A stretch of DNA of 64,000 nt from Staphylococcus equorum (GTDB lineage: Bacteria; Bacillota; Bacilli; Staphylococcales; Staphylococcaceae): NCBI RefSeq assembly GCF_029024965.1, contig NZ_CP118982.1:558001-622000 (forward strand), given 5' to 3'. Made by a program: the position numbers and the translations under genes. Position 1 is the stretch's first letter. Each line of letters opens with the position of its first letter. The notes beneath the pieces are model-generated. The model was not told where the DNA came from and searched no databases. It saw only the letters and a list, made by a program, of their open reading frames with translations. Shown here in pieces: positions 27,657 to 37,401 of the stretch.

Positions 27657-27673
27657 GAGAAAACGCTTACAAA
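27657..27673 (+). promoter_or_regulatory. cre-like CcpA box
   Basis: GAGAAAACGCTTACAAA matches the cre consensus WTGNNARCGNWWWCAWW at 15 of 17 positions. It lies between the promoter and the ribosome site, where CcpA would act as a roadblock. Confidence 0.5.
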
Positions 27674-27686
27674 CGGAGGGGATAAA

Positions 27687-29306
27687 GTGACGAAATTGCT
27701 ATGGCAATCATACGAAAATCGATTGAATTTATTAAAGAGATTAGTGAATCATCCAACAGTGACGAATTCTGAAGGGGAACTAACATTTCCAAACTTCGTA
27801 AAGCAGCTATTGTTACAACTTACATACTTTCAAGAACATAAAAAGCATATTCAATTGACACAAACTGAAGATGATAAGGAAGCTGTTGTTGCCTTTTATC
27901 AAGCAAATACTTCGGCAAAAACAATTGTGTTAATTAGTCATTATGACACTGTTGGTGTAGAAGATTATGGTAATTTTCATTGCAATGCGTTTAATCCAGA
28001 TGAATTAAAATCATTATTTTCCCAAAATCATCATTATTTAAATGCAGAAGCAATTGAAGACTTAAACAATGACACCTATTTATTTGGCCGAGGCACAATG
28101 GATATGAAAGCAGGGCTCATGTTGCATCTTTCATTAATTGAATTGGCTAGTGTTGAAGCATGGGACATTAATTTAATTTTAGTTACAGTGCCAGATGAAG
28201 AAGTCAACTCTTCGGGGATGCGCAAAGCAGTAGAAGCAATTGCCCAGCTAAAGCAACAATATCATTTAGATATACAACTTCATTTAAATAGTGAACCTAC
28301 TTTTCAACAAGCTGGTGCTGATGAAAAGCATTATATATATTCAGGGTCAATTGGAAAAATTATGCCTGGTGTATTATGTTATGGCAAAGAAACGCATGTA
28401 GGTAATCCATTAGATGGTTTGAGTTCTAACTTTATGATGAGTTATATTACTCAAGAGATTGAATACAACAATGCATTTAGAGAAGTTTTTGAAAATGATG
28501 CAACGCCCGTTCCAGTATCTCTGCATATGAGAGATTATAAATTGGCGTACGATGTCCAAACACCATTCAGAACAATAGGATTGTTTAATGTTTTTCTTTT
28601 TAAAAATAAACCAGCTGATGTGTTTAGACAGTTTATCGATTCAGTAATACACGCTACAGAACGTTGTGAAAGTGATTGGCTCTCTATATTAGAAGAGCAA
28701 GAGAAAGAATTTGATACGAAAATTAATGTGCTCACATATGAGCAATTAAAGCGATATGCCATTAAACAACATGGAGAAGCATATATAACTATGCAAATCG
28801 ATAAGGCGATCCAAGAGACAGACGAGTTACATTTACAAAGTGTCAACGTTGCTGATACGTTAATGCAAACTTGTAAAGATATTGCACCAGCAGTAGTGAC
28901 ATTTTTTGCAACACCATATTATCCTGCTGTTAATTCGTCTTACGATAAGCGCATTGAGTCAACGGTTGAATTAGTGCGTCGAACGTTACGCGATCAATTT
29001 CAACGTCAAAGTGAACGTGTTCACTATTTTAATGGTATTAGTGATAGTAGTTATTTGAACTTTGATGGAGATATGGAACAAATTGCTGCCTATGAAAAAA
29101 ATACGCCTAATTTTAATAAAACATATCAACTACCATTTGAAGTTATTCAAGCTATTAGCGCACCGATATTATTATGTGGACCGATAGGTAAAGACGCACA
29201 TAAAGTCAGTGAACGTTTGCATAAAAAAAGTGCATTTGAAGAATTACCTGTTGTTTTAGAACAAATTATTAATTCTTATATTGAGTCAGCAAAAGAACAA
29301 GAATAA
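27687..29306 (+). CDS. M20-family peptidase, RocB-like
   Basis: A 539-residue metallohydrolase of the M20 family in the RocB branch (arginine utilisation). Metal-site motifs are visible: ISHYDTVGV near residue 93 (His and Asp), GRGTMDMKAGL near 135 (bridging Asp), VPDEEVNSSGM near 170 (two Glu). It is about 100 residues longer than ordinary M20 peptidases, as RocB is. The start is GTG 27687, seven bases after GGAGGGG. No other roc genes are adjacent. A cre-like box before it suggests carbon-catabolite control. The reaction of RocB proteins is not firmly known. Confidence 0.84.
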   Translation: MTKLLWQSYENRLNLLKRLVNHPTVTNSEGELTFPNFVKQLLLQLTYFQEHKKHIQLTQTEDDKEAVVAFYQANTSAKTIVLISHYDTVGVEDYGNFHCNAFNPDELKSLFSQNHHYLNAEAIEDLNNDTYLFGRGTMDMKAGLMLHLSLIELASVEAWDINLILVTVPDEEVNSSGMRKAVEAIAQLKQQYHLDIQLHLNSEPTFQQAGADEKHYIYSGSIGKIMPGVLCYGKETHVGNPLDGLSSNFMMSYITQEIEYNNAFREVFENDATPVPVSLHMRDYKLAYDVQTPFRTIGLFNVFLFKNKPADVFRQFIDSVIHATERCESDWLSILEEQEKEFDTKINVLTYEQLKRYAIKQHGEAYITMQIDKAIQETDELHLQSVNVADTLMQTCKDIAPAVVTFFATPYYPAVNSSYDKRIESTVELVRRTLRDQFQRQSERVHYFNGISDSSYLNFDGDMEQIAAYEKNTPNFNKTYQLPFEVIQAISAPILLCGPIGKDAHKVSERLHKKSAFEELPVVLEQIINSYIESAKEQE

Positions 29307-29433
29307 CTTGTAATCTTTTCTTAAATAAATTTTTATAATCTAATGCTTGTTAGTGTATAGGTTAGTGCGATATATTAGTGAATATATTCATTGCACAGGT
29401 AATTCCATAAGAAGAAAATGGAGTGGTAACAAT

Positions 29434-29874
29434 ATGATAGAGGCGTATAAAAGTTTTTGGAAGAGATATGCTGACTTTAAAGGGAAATCAGATAGACTAG
29501 AGTTCTGGACACCAGTATTGGTTCATATCATTGGCATCTTTATCGTAGCGTTAATCGGCGCAATTAGCTTTATAACAGGGGCTTTTATTGTCGCAGCGAT
29601 TTTATCTGCACTTATTGGTATATTTGCTTTAGCAATCATGGTACCTATGGTTTCAGTGACGTTAAGAAGATTTTATGATGCAGGTAGAAAAAGGGTTACT
29701 GCACTCATTTTAATTATTTTATCGATTTTTGTTAATATCTTGTTTGATATTATACAAATCAATAGCGTTGCAATATTTTTAAATGTTGTGTCAATAATTT
29801 GTACGATTATATTGATTGTTGAGACGCTATTACCTTCACGTGAAGTTCCTGAGTCAGAATTGAAATGGTTATAA
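29434..29874 (+). CDS. DUF805 family membrane protein
   Basis: A 146-residue membrane protein. The N-terminal FWKRYADFKGKSDRLEFW is the DUF805 signature, followed by four hydrophobic helices with the conserved VTLRRFYDAGRKR loop. The start is ATG 29434, nine bases after GGAG; the open frame extends upstream without a ribosome site. Function unknown. It is a single gene ending before a strong hairpin terminator. Confidence 0.82.
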   Translation: MIEAYKSFWKRYADFKGKSDRLEFWTPVLVHIIGIFIVALIGAISFITGAFIVAAILSALIGIFALAIMVPMVSVTLRRFYDAGRKRVTALILIILSIFVNILFDIIQINSVAIFLNVVSIICTIILIVETLLPSREVPESELKWL

Positions 29875-29948
29875 AAATAAATCTTATGGGTAAGTTAAAC
29901 TAAATAACAGTTATTCTTGAAGTGCAACTTTTTCTAGTTAGCTTTGTG

Positions 29949-29998
29949 AGAGCGGGAGTATGAAATCAAAATTGGATTTCATACTCCCGCTCTTTTTC
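29949..29998 (+). terminator. Terminator hairpin of the dispersed repeat family
   Basis: AGAGCGGGAGTATGAAATC (29949-29967) pairs perfectly with 29975-29993 and is followed by TTTTT. The preceding TTCTAGTTAGC resembles the TTCTAGTTGGC at 41751. Confidence 0.88.
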
Positions 29999-30096
29999 GT
30001 AGATTTTCATAAAAGCGAGTTATCAACATAATTTTTCTGAAAATTCATTGTATTTAGGAATAATAAATTTATACTATAGTAAAAAGGAGGGATTTT

Positions 30097-30801
30097 ATGG
30101 AATGGTTAAAATTAATAGGAATTTTGATTATCATATTAGGATTTGTCTTTAAAGTTGATACTATTGCAGTAATTTTAATTGCCGCAGTAGTTACTGGAAT
30201 TGTATCAGGATTAGATATTTATGAAATTCTAGATACATTGGGCAAGGCGTTTGTAGATAATAGGTTGGTGACGTTGTTCATTTTAACTTTACCGATGGTT
30301 GGATTAATAGAGCGGTTTGGATTGAAAAAACAAGCTTCTAATTTAATAGGAAAGGTGCAGCGTGTAACGAGTGGACGATTGATGACAATTTATTTAGTTA
30401 TTAGAGAGCTAGCAGGTGTGGCGTCGATTCGTATAGGAGGACATCCACAATTTGTTAGGCCACTGATTAATCCGATGCTACAAGGTGCATTAAAAACACG
30501 TTATAACTTAAAAGATGAAGAAGTCGATGCAACAGATATTGAGAAGATAAAAGCACAAGCTTCTGCAATGGAAAATTATGGTAATTTCTTTGGACAAAAT
30601 TTATTTGTTGGCGCAGCAGGTGTATTACTAATGGTTGGAACGTTTCAGTCATTAGGCATTAAAGTAGATGCAGTCGATCTTGTTCTCGCATCATTACCAA
30701 TTGCAATTATCGTTTTCATTATTGTGTGGATTAATAACATAAGGTTTGATAAGTATTTAGAGAAAAAGTATGGCACGAAGCAGGTGAACAAAAATGAGTG
30801 A
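30097..30801 (+). CDS. DUF969 family membrane protein
   Basis: A 234-residue membrane protein of the DUF969 family, always found with DUF979. It has about six hydrophobic helices and the conserved stretch RELAGVASIRIGGHPQFVRPLI near residue 108 plus ENYGNFFGQNLFVGAAG near 165. It overlaps the DUF979 gene by eight bases. A pyrrolidone-carboxylate peptidase gene follows, and this three-gene set recurs in Firmicutes, so the pair is likely a transporter for pyroglutamate or pyroglutamyl peptides (inference). Start ATG after AAAAGGAGG. Confidence 0.86.
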   Translation: MEWLKLIGILIIILGFVFKVDTIAVILIAAVVTGIVSGLDIYEILDTLGKAFVDNRLVTLFILTLPMVGLIERFGLKKQASNLIGKVQRVTSGRLMTIYLVIRELAGVASIRIGGHPQFVRPLINPMLQGALKTRYNLKDEEVDATDIEKIKAQASAMENYGNFFGQNLFVGAAGVLLMVGTFQSLGIKVDAVDLVLASLPIAIIVFIIVWINNIRFDKYLEKKYGTKQVNKNE

Positions 30802-31720
30802 AAATACATTAAATAATATTTTAGAGCTCTTTTACATATTAATAGGTTTACAATTACTTTATACAGCATATCGTGTATTAAAAGCTTCGTCACATCAGAA
30901 GAAGTATGGTACAGCACTATTTTGGATTTTGCTAGCAACAACTTTTATCATAGGTCCTTATATACCAAATGTAATAAACGGTATATTTATTTTAGTAATG
31001 GGTGGATTAACATTATTTAAGCAAGTAATAATCAAAAATATCATTGATGTTGATGAAACAACAGGAGATAAAGGTGCAAAAAAATATGGTAATAAATTAT
31101 TTATTCCAGCTATTATACTAGCTGTGGCTGCAATTGCAGTATCAAATTGGACGCCCTTAGGTGGCGCAATTGGTTTAGGTGTATCCTCTGTTTTAGGGTT
31201 ATTAGCAGCTTATGTTGTAATTAAACCTAATGGCAAATATGTACTCTATGATAGTGATAGATTAACACAACAGATTGGCACTGTAGGTATATTACCTCAG
31301 TTTTTAGCAGCTTTAGGTGTGCTATTTACTGTCAGTGGTGTTGGAGATGTTATTTCTAAAGGGCTATCTTCATTTTTATCGGAAGGCAATCATTTATTAG
31401 GAGCGACAGCATATGTATTGGGCATGGTATTATTTACGATGCTAATGGGCAACGCTTTTGCAGCATTTACGGTTATCACGGCAAGTATTGGTATTCCATT
31501 TGTTATAGCTCAAGGTGGAGACCCTGTTATATCTGGTGCTTTAGCAATGACAGGTGGATTTTGTGGAACGTTGTTAACACCTATGGCAGCAAACTTTAAT
31601 ACATTGCCAGTAGCATTATTAGAAATGAAAGATGAATTTGGCGTTATTAAAGCACAAGCACCTATCGCGTTTATATTAATTTTTGTACACATTGGTTTAA
31701 TGTATTTTTGGGCTTTTTAA
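30794..31720 (+). CDS. DUF979 family membrane protein
   Basis: A 308-residue polytopic protein of the DUF979 family, partner of the preceding DUF969 protein. About nine hydrophobic helices are seen, with NWTPLGGAIGLGVSS near residue 118 and MGNAFAAFTVITASIGIPF near 218, resembling discontinuous-helix regions of ion-coupled carriers. It starts within the end of the DUF969 gene and precedes pcp by 48 bases. Transport function is inferred from topology and neighbours. Confidence 0.86.
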   Translation: MSENTLNNILELFYILIGLQLLYTAYRVLKASSHQKKYGTALFWILLATTFIIGPYIPNVINGIFILVMGGLTLFKQVIIKNIIDVDETTGDKGAKKYGNKLFIPAIILAVAAIAVSNWTPLGGAIGLGVSSVLGLLAAYVVIKPNGKYVLYDSDRLTQQIGTVGILPQFLAALGVLFTVSGVGDVISKGLSSFLSEGNHLLGATAYVLGMVLFTMLMGNAFAAFTVITASIGIPFVIAQGGDPVISGALAMTGGFCGTLLTPMAANFNTLPVALLEMKDEFGVIKAQAPIAFILIFVHIGLMYFWAF

Positions 31721-31768
31721 ATCATAATTATTGAGCGTTAGTGAATTAAAAATAAAGGAGGCTATTAA

Positions 31769-32413
31769 ATGATGAATATATTAATAACGGGTTTCGATCC
31801 GTTTGGTGGAGAAGCAATTAATCCTGCTTTAGAAGCTGTAAAACTTTTGCCAGATGAAATTGATGGTCATAAGATAGATAAATTAGAAATACCAACTGTA
31901 TTTCATAAAAGTAAAGAGGTCGTAGAAGAACAATTAAATCAAAAAGAATATGATATTGTTTTAGCAATTGGACAAGCAGGTGGTAGGTTTGAATTAACAC
32001 CGGAACGTGTCGGAATCAATATAGATGATGCTCGTATTCCAGATAATGAAGGCAATCAACCAATTGATGAAGTCATACAAACAACAGGAGCAGCTGCTTA
32101 CTTTTCTAATCTACCGGTTAAACGTATGACTGAGGGAATAAAATCACAAGGTGTACCTGCACGTTTATCCAATACAGCTGGCACATTTGTATGTAATCAT
32201 ATTTTATATCAACTTGGTTACTTAGAGGCGACACAGTTTCCAAATATTAAATTTGGTTTTATCCATGTTCCATTCATACCTGAACAAGTTACAGATAAGG
32301 TAGAAAAGCCATCGATGTCTCTAGAGACAATCGCTAAAGGTTTGAAAGTAGCGCTTGAAGTGGTCATTGAATCAGATAAAGATATCAAAGTAGCGTTAGG
32401 AGAAACACACTAA
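31769..32413 (+). CDS. pcp: Pyrrolidone-carboxylate peptidase
   Basis: A cytosolic cysteine peptidase (family C15) that removes N-terminal pyroglutamate from peptides. At 214 residues it has the usual length. The triad is present: Glu79 in LTPERVGIN, Cys near 143 in [13 protein letters not shown], and His near 167 in [10 protein letters not shown]. The N-terminal ITGFDPFGG is the family's start block. ATG follows AAAGGAGGCTATTAA. It ends the DUF969-DUF979-pcp operon, consistent with uptake of pyroglutamyl peptides followed by cleavage. Confidence 0.95.
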   Translation: MMNILITGFDPFGGEAINPALEAVKLLPDEIDGHKIDKLEIPTVFHKSKEVVEEQLNQKEYDIVLAIGQAGGRFELTPERVGINIDDARIPDNEGNQPIDEVIQTTGAAAYFSNLPVKRMTEGIKSQGVPARLSNTAGTFVCNHILYQLGYLEATQFPNIKFGFIHVPFIPEQVTDKVEKPSMSLETIAKGLKVALEVVIESDKDIKVALGETH

Positions 32414-32422
32414 AACTTACAT

Positions 32423-32478
32423 CATAATAAACAAAGCGTACATCTACATTATGTAGGAGGTACGCTTTGTTTATTATG
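32423..32478. terminator. Bidirectional terminator
   Basis: CATAATAAACAAAGCGTAC (32423-32441) is matched exactly at 32460-32478, with an inner CTACAT/ATGTAG stem. It lies between converging pcp and the GNAT gene and can serve both. Confidence 0.9.
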
Positions 32479-32483
32479 TTTAA

Positions 32484-32984
32484 TTATTGCTCGTGTTCAG
32501 TTCTTGTGAAGTTCATTCTTATTTCATTATATGTTTTACCGAGATAAGTAGGTTTTTTTTCAGGCGTTCGTTTAAAGCCTACCTGTTCATAGAAATTGAT
32601 GGCATTGTCATTTTCTTCTACAACCCATAACATTACATTATCTGGATAAGATAACTCTAATGCACGCTGTGTTAGCGCAAAGCCAATCATATGACGTTGA
32701 TATTCTTCTAATAGATATAAAGCGAAGATTTCGCTCCAATCATCTGAAGACGTTGATGTTTGTGTCTTGCCATAGGAAATAAAACCTACAACTTCGTTAT
32801 TAACAATAGCAACTAATGTTGGTACATCATGTAAGGAGGACTGCTTGATAAACTTTTCTTTATCAAGTTTTTCTAAGTAATCATTCTTAGCTATGTCATC
32901 GTAAGTTTCCAGCCAACTTTCATAATGAACTATCGCTTTACCGTGCTTATCTTCTTCGGACAAGGCTCTAATTGTAAACTCCAT
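32484..32984 (-). CDS. GNAT family N-acetyltransferase
   Basis: A 166-residue acetyltransferase of the GNAT fold. VVGFISYGKTQ and IFALYLLEEYQRHMIGFALTQRALEL cover strand 4 and the acetyl-CoA loop (here QRHMIGFAL replaces the usual QxxGxG), and VEENDNAINFYEQVGFKRTPEK is the typical C-terminal motif. The start ATG follows AAAGGAGGACATTCT. The acceptor is not predictable. Confidence 0.87.
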   Translation of the reverse strand: MEFTIRALSEEDKHGKAIVHYESWLETYDDIAKNDYLEKLDKEKFIKQSSLHDVPTLVAIVNNEVVGFISYGKTQTSTSSDDWSEIFALYLLEEYQRHMIGFALTQRALELSYPDNVMLWVVEENDNAINFYEQVGFKRTPEKKPTYLGKTYNEIRMNFTRTEHEQ

Positions 32985-33213
32985 AGAATGTCCTCCTTTA
33001 TATACTAAATTGATATTATTATAGCATCATTTATTTTTAAAAAGAAATATTTACACTTTCAATAGTAATGTAGAATAAATATATTACGTGATGACGTTGT
33101 GTTAATGATTTATATTTATTTTATTAATTAGAACAATTCAAAATTATGCGGATTACTTAATGAACTATAAGAGAGTATGTAATAATGATACTGTTATGAA
33201 GTAGAGGAATGTG

Positions 33214-34032
33214 ATGAAAATGAAAATAGGTATGATTTCAGATTTGCATGTAGATAGACATAAGACACTGAAACCTGAAGATTATCAACAAGTATTAATT
33301 AAAGTTATAAATCAGCGAGGTATAGAAATGTTGCTAATTGCAGGAGATATCTCCAATAATTATAACTTAACACAGCAATTTATTGAGCGGCTTGAAAGCA
33401 CAACACAAATAAAAGTATTATTTATTCCGGGAAATCACGATTTTTGGTCTACAGATACAGGTGCCACATCAGCTGAGATTTTAGATTTTTATATGGCGAT
33501 GGAATCGTGCTTAATTGGAAAACCTTATGACATAAATGATGAATGGGCCATTGTTGGGAACACAGGCTGGTATGATTATACGTATGCGGATCCTAAATTT
33601 TCAATTGAAAGAATTGCTCGTAGAAAGTATTACGGTGCAACATGGCAAGATAAAGTGAAAATTGATTGGCCTATGGAAGATAGAAAACTATCTCGCATTG
33701 CAGCCAAACAAACGGCAAAGGATATTGAAAAAGTTAAACACAAAAAAGTGATACTTATGACACATATCGTAACGCATCCAAAATTTGCAGTGCCGATGCC
33801 ACATCGTATATTTGATTATTTTAATGCGTTTATAGGAACATCAGATTTTGATACTCTATATCAACAATACGATATTCGCTATAGCATTATGGGGCATGTT
33901 CATTTTAGAAATGCATTTGAAGAACGCGGTATCACATACATTTGTCCATGTTTAGGTTATCAAAGAGAATGGCGTTCAGCTGATATAGAACAGGAAATCA
34001 ATCATGCATTATATAGTATTTCAATTTTTTAG
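33214..34032 (+). CDS. Metallophosphoesterase
   Basis: A 272-residue calcineurin-like phosphoesterase. All metal motifs are present: ISDLHVD near residue 8, AGDISNN near 47, PGNHDFW near 76, MTHIVTHP near 190 and GHVHF near 229. The start is taken as ATG 33214, with GAGG six bases before; an adjacent GTG at 33211 is less likely. It is a single gene; the substrate is unknown. Confidence 0.87.
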   Translation: MKMKIGMISDLHVDRHKTLKPEDYQQVLIKVINQRGIEMLLIAGDISNNYNLTQQFIERLESTTQIKVLFIPGNHDFWSTDTGATSAEILDFYMAMESCLIGKPYDINDEWAIVGNTGWYDYTYADPKFSIERIARRKYYGATWQDKVKIDWPMEDRKLSRIAAKQTAKDIEKVKHKKVILMTHIVTHPKFAVPMPHRIFDYFNAFIGTSDFDTLYQQYDIRYSIMGHVHFRNAFEERGITYICPCLGYQREWRSADIEQEINHALYSISIF

Positions 34033-34106
34033 TAACCTTGTAGGGGCGAGAATATGAAAGCAAATTAAATTTATATGTCGTCCTATCTATTTTTATTTTG
34101 TCAACA

Positions 34107-34721
34107 TTATGATGGTTGAATATAAAAACTCATGCGACCAGGTGCGTTATAACTATGTTCTAATTTAGCTTTTTTGATTTTAATAATTTGAAATTGATTG
34201 GGTATGATTGCAGGAACAAGTATTATTTTACCTAAATGTGACCATAGTGGATCAATATAGTAATAATGATGTTCATCATAACCGATGAGTACAGTGACAT
34301 GAATATTGGACACTAACTGAGTGGGATGGTTATCTAATTTAAATGTACGTTTCTCAGGACGCTGACCTAGCACAGTGTGATAAATTACGACTGGTTGGTC
34401 TTGATCAATAATGCTACATAGGTCATTTAAAGATTGTCCAGTACTGTCATTGATATGTGCATCGTATTGTTTTAAATGAGGAACTAAAGCAGTCGGGAAT
34501 ATTGTTTGGTGATGCCCCCGTTTAATCCATAGATGATTGCCCACATAGCCTTTATAAGGGTTATTTGCATGTCTAGGCCAATGTTTCATAATTTGTGTAG
34601 CTGGAATAGCGTGTTCATTAAATTGTAGTATCATGGCAGCGGATACGCCTTCACATCCCATAACCATTGGAATAGGAAAAAGCTGACTAATTGGTTTTAC
34701 AGATAAAATTTTTCGACTCAT
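34107..34721 (-). CDS. C39-like peptidase domain protein
   Basis: A 204-residue protein resembling the Peptidase_C39_2 family. Cys23 in VMGCEGVSAAMILQF is the expected nucleophile, with HVTVLIGYDEHHYYYIDPLW near residue 145 supplying the His and Asp. There is no clear signal peptide, so the site of action is uncertain. The start ATG follows AAGGAGCCATAGT. It converges with the phosphoesterase gene across a degenerate repeat. Substrate unknown. Confidence 0.78.
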   Translation of the reverse strand: MSRKILSVKPISQLFPIPMVMGCEGVSAAMILQFNEHAIPATQIMKHWPRHANNPYKGYVGNHLWIKRGHHQTIFPTALVPHLKQYDAHINDSTGQSLNDLCSIIDQDQPVVIYHTVLGQRPEKRTFKLDNHPTQLVSNIHVTVLIGYDEHHYYYIDPLWSHLGKIILVPAIIPNQFQIIKIKKAKLEHSYNAPGRMSFYIQPS

Positions 34722-34889
34722 ACTATGGCTCCTTGCTTGATTTGTAAAAATGGAATTGTTTTGAAATTTATTTTATTATATAACCATTATTTGAAGATGC
34801 ATATTAAGATGACTGAATATCCATATAATAGTTCACGATAGAAATCGTATATGTATTTTGGTTATAATAACAAAAAGGGGTGGATGTGT

Positions 34890-35354
34890 ATGGAATACAG
34901 ATTAGAGACGCTATCACGGACTTCAGTCTTAGGTGTGAAAAAGGAGTATGGGACTGGTCAAAAAGCGCAAGAAGATATATTTAATTTCTGGATGGATTTT
35001 GATGATAAAGGGAAGAAACAGGAATTAATGCCACTAGGTAATAATCAATTGCAAGGGCTATTGGCTGTTTATAAGCCTCATGCTAATGGTGAAGTCCATT
35101 GCCTCATTGGTGTTACCAATGATACAGATGAAGCGCAATGGCAGCGAACAGAATTATCTGAGGGTAGATACATTGTCTTTGATGCTAAGGGGCCAGTACC
35201 TGAGTCTATTAAAAAAGGTATGGAAAAGATAAATAGACATATTTTACCTACATTAGATTATGAATTTCGCGATGCGCCATTTTTTGAGTTGTATAAAGAG
35301 GGACCAATTAGATCAGAAGAATATATTACAGAAATATGGCTTCCTATCGTTTAG
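34890..35354 (+). CDS. GyrI-like / AraC effector-binding domain protein
   Basis: A 154-residue protein with the GyrI-like small-molecule binding fold (integron-associated effector-binding type) and no DNA-binding domain. Visible are the first strand YRLETLSRTSVLGVKKEYGTG, LLAVYKPHANGEVHCLIGV in the middle and the terminal DAPFFELYKEG with EEYITEIWLPI, characteristic of this fold. The start is ATG 34890 after AGGGGTGG; the open frame extends upstream without a better site. It may bind or hydrolyse a small ligand; the role is unknown. Confidence 0.8.
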   Translation: MEYRLETLSRTSVLGVKKEYGTGQKAQEDIFNFWMDFDDKGKKQELMPLGNNQLQGLLAVYKPHANGEVHCLIGVTNDTDEAQWQRTELSEGRYIVFDAKGPVPESIKKGMEKINRHILPTLDYEFRDAPFFELYKEGPIRSEEYITEIWLPIV

Positions 35355-35376
35355 ATAAATCATAGTAACAAAAAAT

Positions 35377-35417
35377 AAAAGGGAGCCTCCAAAAATTTGG
35401 GAGCTCCCTTTAATAAT
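35377..35417. terminator. Bidirectional terminator
   Basis: AAAAGGGAGC and GCTCCCTTTA enclose CTCCAAA/TTTGGGA. It separates two converging genes. Confidence 0.85.
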
Positions 35418-35447
35418 AGGATTGGTATCCCACTTGTTTTATATAGA

Positions 35448-36656
35448 TTATTTGTTCAATACACTTCTTCTGGTAGTGAATTTTAAGCCAAGTTCTAATG
35501 AAATAATTAGCACCGTAGTAATAACTAAAATCGTTAAATATGGCATGACACTATATCCGCCTTGTAAACCAACTAACGGTGATATCACACCACCTAGAAT
35601 AAATTGGAAAAGACCGAGTAAACTAGAGGCGTTGCCACTACCACCTGTACGAGATTCCATTGCTAATGTGAAGCTTAGCGGACCAATCCCTGTTACTGGG
35701 CAAACATTTAAGAAGAATGCGATGACTAAAACCCAGGTTGGTAAGTGTAATATGAGTGTGATACAAATTAATACGACGCCTGCAATTTGTATCATTGTTA
35801 GTGCAATCAGTAATACATAACGATTGATATAGCTAACTAAAATAGCAGTGAGCTGACTCATGATAATTAATCCAATACCATTAATTGCAAATAGCACACT
35901 AAATTGTTGGGGGGTCATATCATAAATTTTTTGTGTAATAAAAGGGGCTGCAGATGAAAAACTGAATAACATCACATACGTCAATCCTTGCAGCAACATA
36001 GGAAAAACAAAAGCTGGTTTTTTCAACAAATAACCAAAGTCTTTAAAAATAGTGCCGAAGTTAAGTTTTGAAAGATCAGCTGTTCTTGTTTCTTCCATTT
36101 TGAAAAGGGCAAAAAAGAATATGATCATACTAACAATTGTTAAAATAAAGAAAATAGCTTGCCAGTTTGAGACACTTAAGGCATAACCACCGATCAGTGG
36201 AGCGATAATAGTAATAATCCCATTCACGACAAGAAGTGAAGCTAGACCTTTGGCTAAGGCTTTACCTTTATGTAAATCTCCTATAGAGGCCTTAGCGATG
36301 ACGATGGCTCCGCCACCAGTCAAACCTTGTATCAAACGAATTGTTAATAAAGTAGACATAGAAGTTGCGAATACTGCAATAAATGAAGCTATTGCATATA
36401 ATATGATAATGATCAAAGCAATCTTTTTACGTCCATATGCATCTGACAAAGGCCCAAAGATAAATTGTCCTATTGCGAGTCCTATCATAGCGAAAGACAG
36501 TGTGAGTTGCGCTTGAGAAGCGGTTGTATTAAAATCACTTTGTACACTTGGTAATGATGGAACGTACATATCTATTGTTAAAGGACCAAAAGTAGTCATA
36601 ATACCCAACACAATAATAACAATTAGTGGTATTTGGCGATTTGAAGTTTTGTCCAT
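35448..36656 (-). CDS. MFS drug transporter, Bcr/CflA type
   Basis: A 402-residue major facilitator with about 12 helices. FGPLTIDMYVPSLPSVQSDF in helix 1 is the Bcr/CflA hallmark, GPLSDAYGRKK is MFS motif A, and RLIQGLTGGGAIVIAKASIGD is helix 4. It probably exports drugs or small metabolites by proton antiport. The start ATG follows TTAAAGGAG. It is a single gene. Confidence 0.88.
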   Translation of the reverse strand: MDKTSNRQIPLIVIIVLGIMTTFGPLTIDMYVPSLPSVQSDFNTTASQAQLTLSFAMIGLAIGQFIFGPLSDAYGRKKIALIIIILYAIASFIAVFATSMSTLLTIRLIQGLTGGGAIVIAKASIGDLHKGKALAKGLASLLVVNGIITIIAPLIGGYALSVSNWQAIFFILTIVSMIIFFFALFKMEETRTADLSKLNFGTIFKDFGYLLKKPAFVFPMLLQGLTYVMLFSFSSAAPFITQKIYDMTPQQFSVLFAINGIGLIIMSQLTAILVSYINRYVLLIALTMIQIAGVVLICITLILHLPTWVLVIAFFLNVCPVTGIGPLSFTLAMESRTGGSGNASSLLGLFQFILGGVISPLVGLQGGYSVMPYLTILVITTVLIISLELGLKFTTRRSVLNK

Positions 36657-36826
36657 GTTAAGTACTCCTTTAAATTTCTCTCTTATGCATTATTACATAC
36701 AAGTTTAATTATTCTGTAACTAAATAATTATCCCATATGAATTTAGAAATGCAATGATAATTTACATACTAAAAAACAAATAGAACGTGCGAAATAATTA
36801 TAAATATGAATCAAAGGAGTAAGCAG

Positions 36827-37207
36827 ATGAATTTAAATAAAACCCACTATGAAATTATAAAGTTCATCATTGTTGGTGGCATTAATACATTAAATTACTA
36901 CATCGTTTACCTTATCTTATTAAAATTAATAGATTTAAATTACTTAGTCAGTCATGTAAGCGGGTTTATGGTTAGTTTTATAATTTCATATTATTTAAAC
37001 TGCCATTTTGTATATAAAGTAAAACCTACATGGCGTAAATTTATTCAATTTCCGTTAACACAGGTTGTAAATATGGGTATGCAGACATTGCTATTGTATA
37101 TATTCGTACAGTGGTTTCATATTTCTTCAGTAATAGCCCCGTTTGCAGGATTAATTATAACGATACCTATTACTTTTGTTTTATCAAAATATATACTGAA
37201 AGACTGA
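36827..37207 (+). CDS. GtrA family membrane protein
   Basis: A 126-residue protein with four hydrophobic helices. KFIIVGGINTLNYYIVYLIL at the start and SHVSGFMVSFIISYYLNCHFVYK in the middle match GtrA, a family thought to help flip undecaprenyl-linked sugars for wall or glycolipid glycosylation. No glycosyltransferase gene is adjacent. The start ATG 36827 is seven bases after AAAGGAGT. Confidence 0.85.
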   Translation: MNLNKTHYEIIKFIIVGGINTLNYYIVYLILLKLIDLNYLVSHVSGFMVSFIISYYLNCHFVYKVKPTWRKFIQFPLTQVVNMGMQTLLLYIFVQWFHISSVIAPFAGLIITIPITFVLSKYILKD

Positions 37208-37401
37208 TTTTTTTAAGACTTAAAAGTAAAGTTAGAATAGTGATGACTTTTGTTTTTGTACAATTTAACAACTTTATTTAGGAAAGGCTAAAAAAATAAT
37301 TAGATTTTTTATATTAAATAATTTTTGAATAAAAATTGTTGTAAATATGCTTGGGATAGGTCATAATAAATGTTCTATATTAATTAAGGTGGACAACAGA
37401 T

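Noticed and set aside
37208..37401. A manganese riboswitch before the CDF gene
   Set aside because: I could not find the conserved yybP-ykoY loops; the gap is plain AT-rich DNA.
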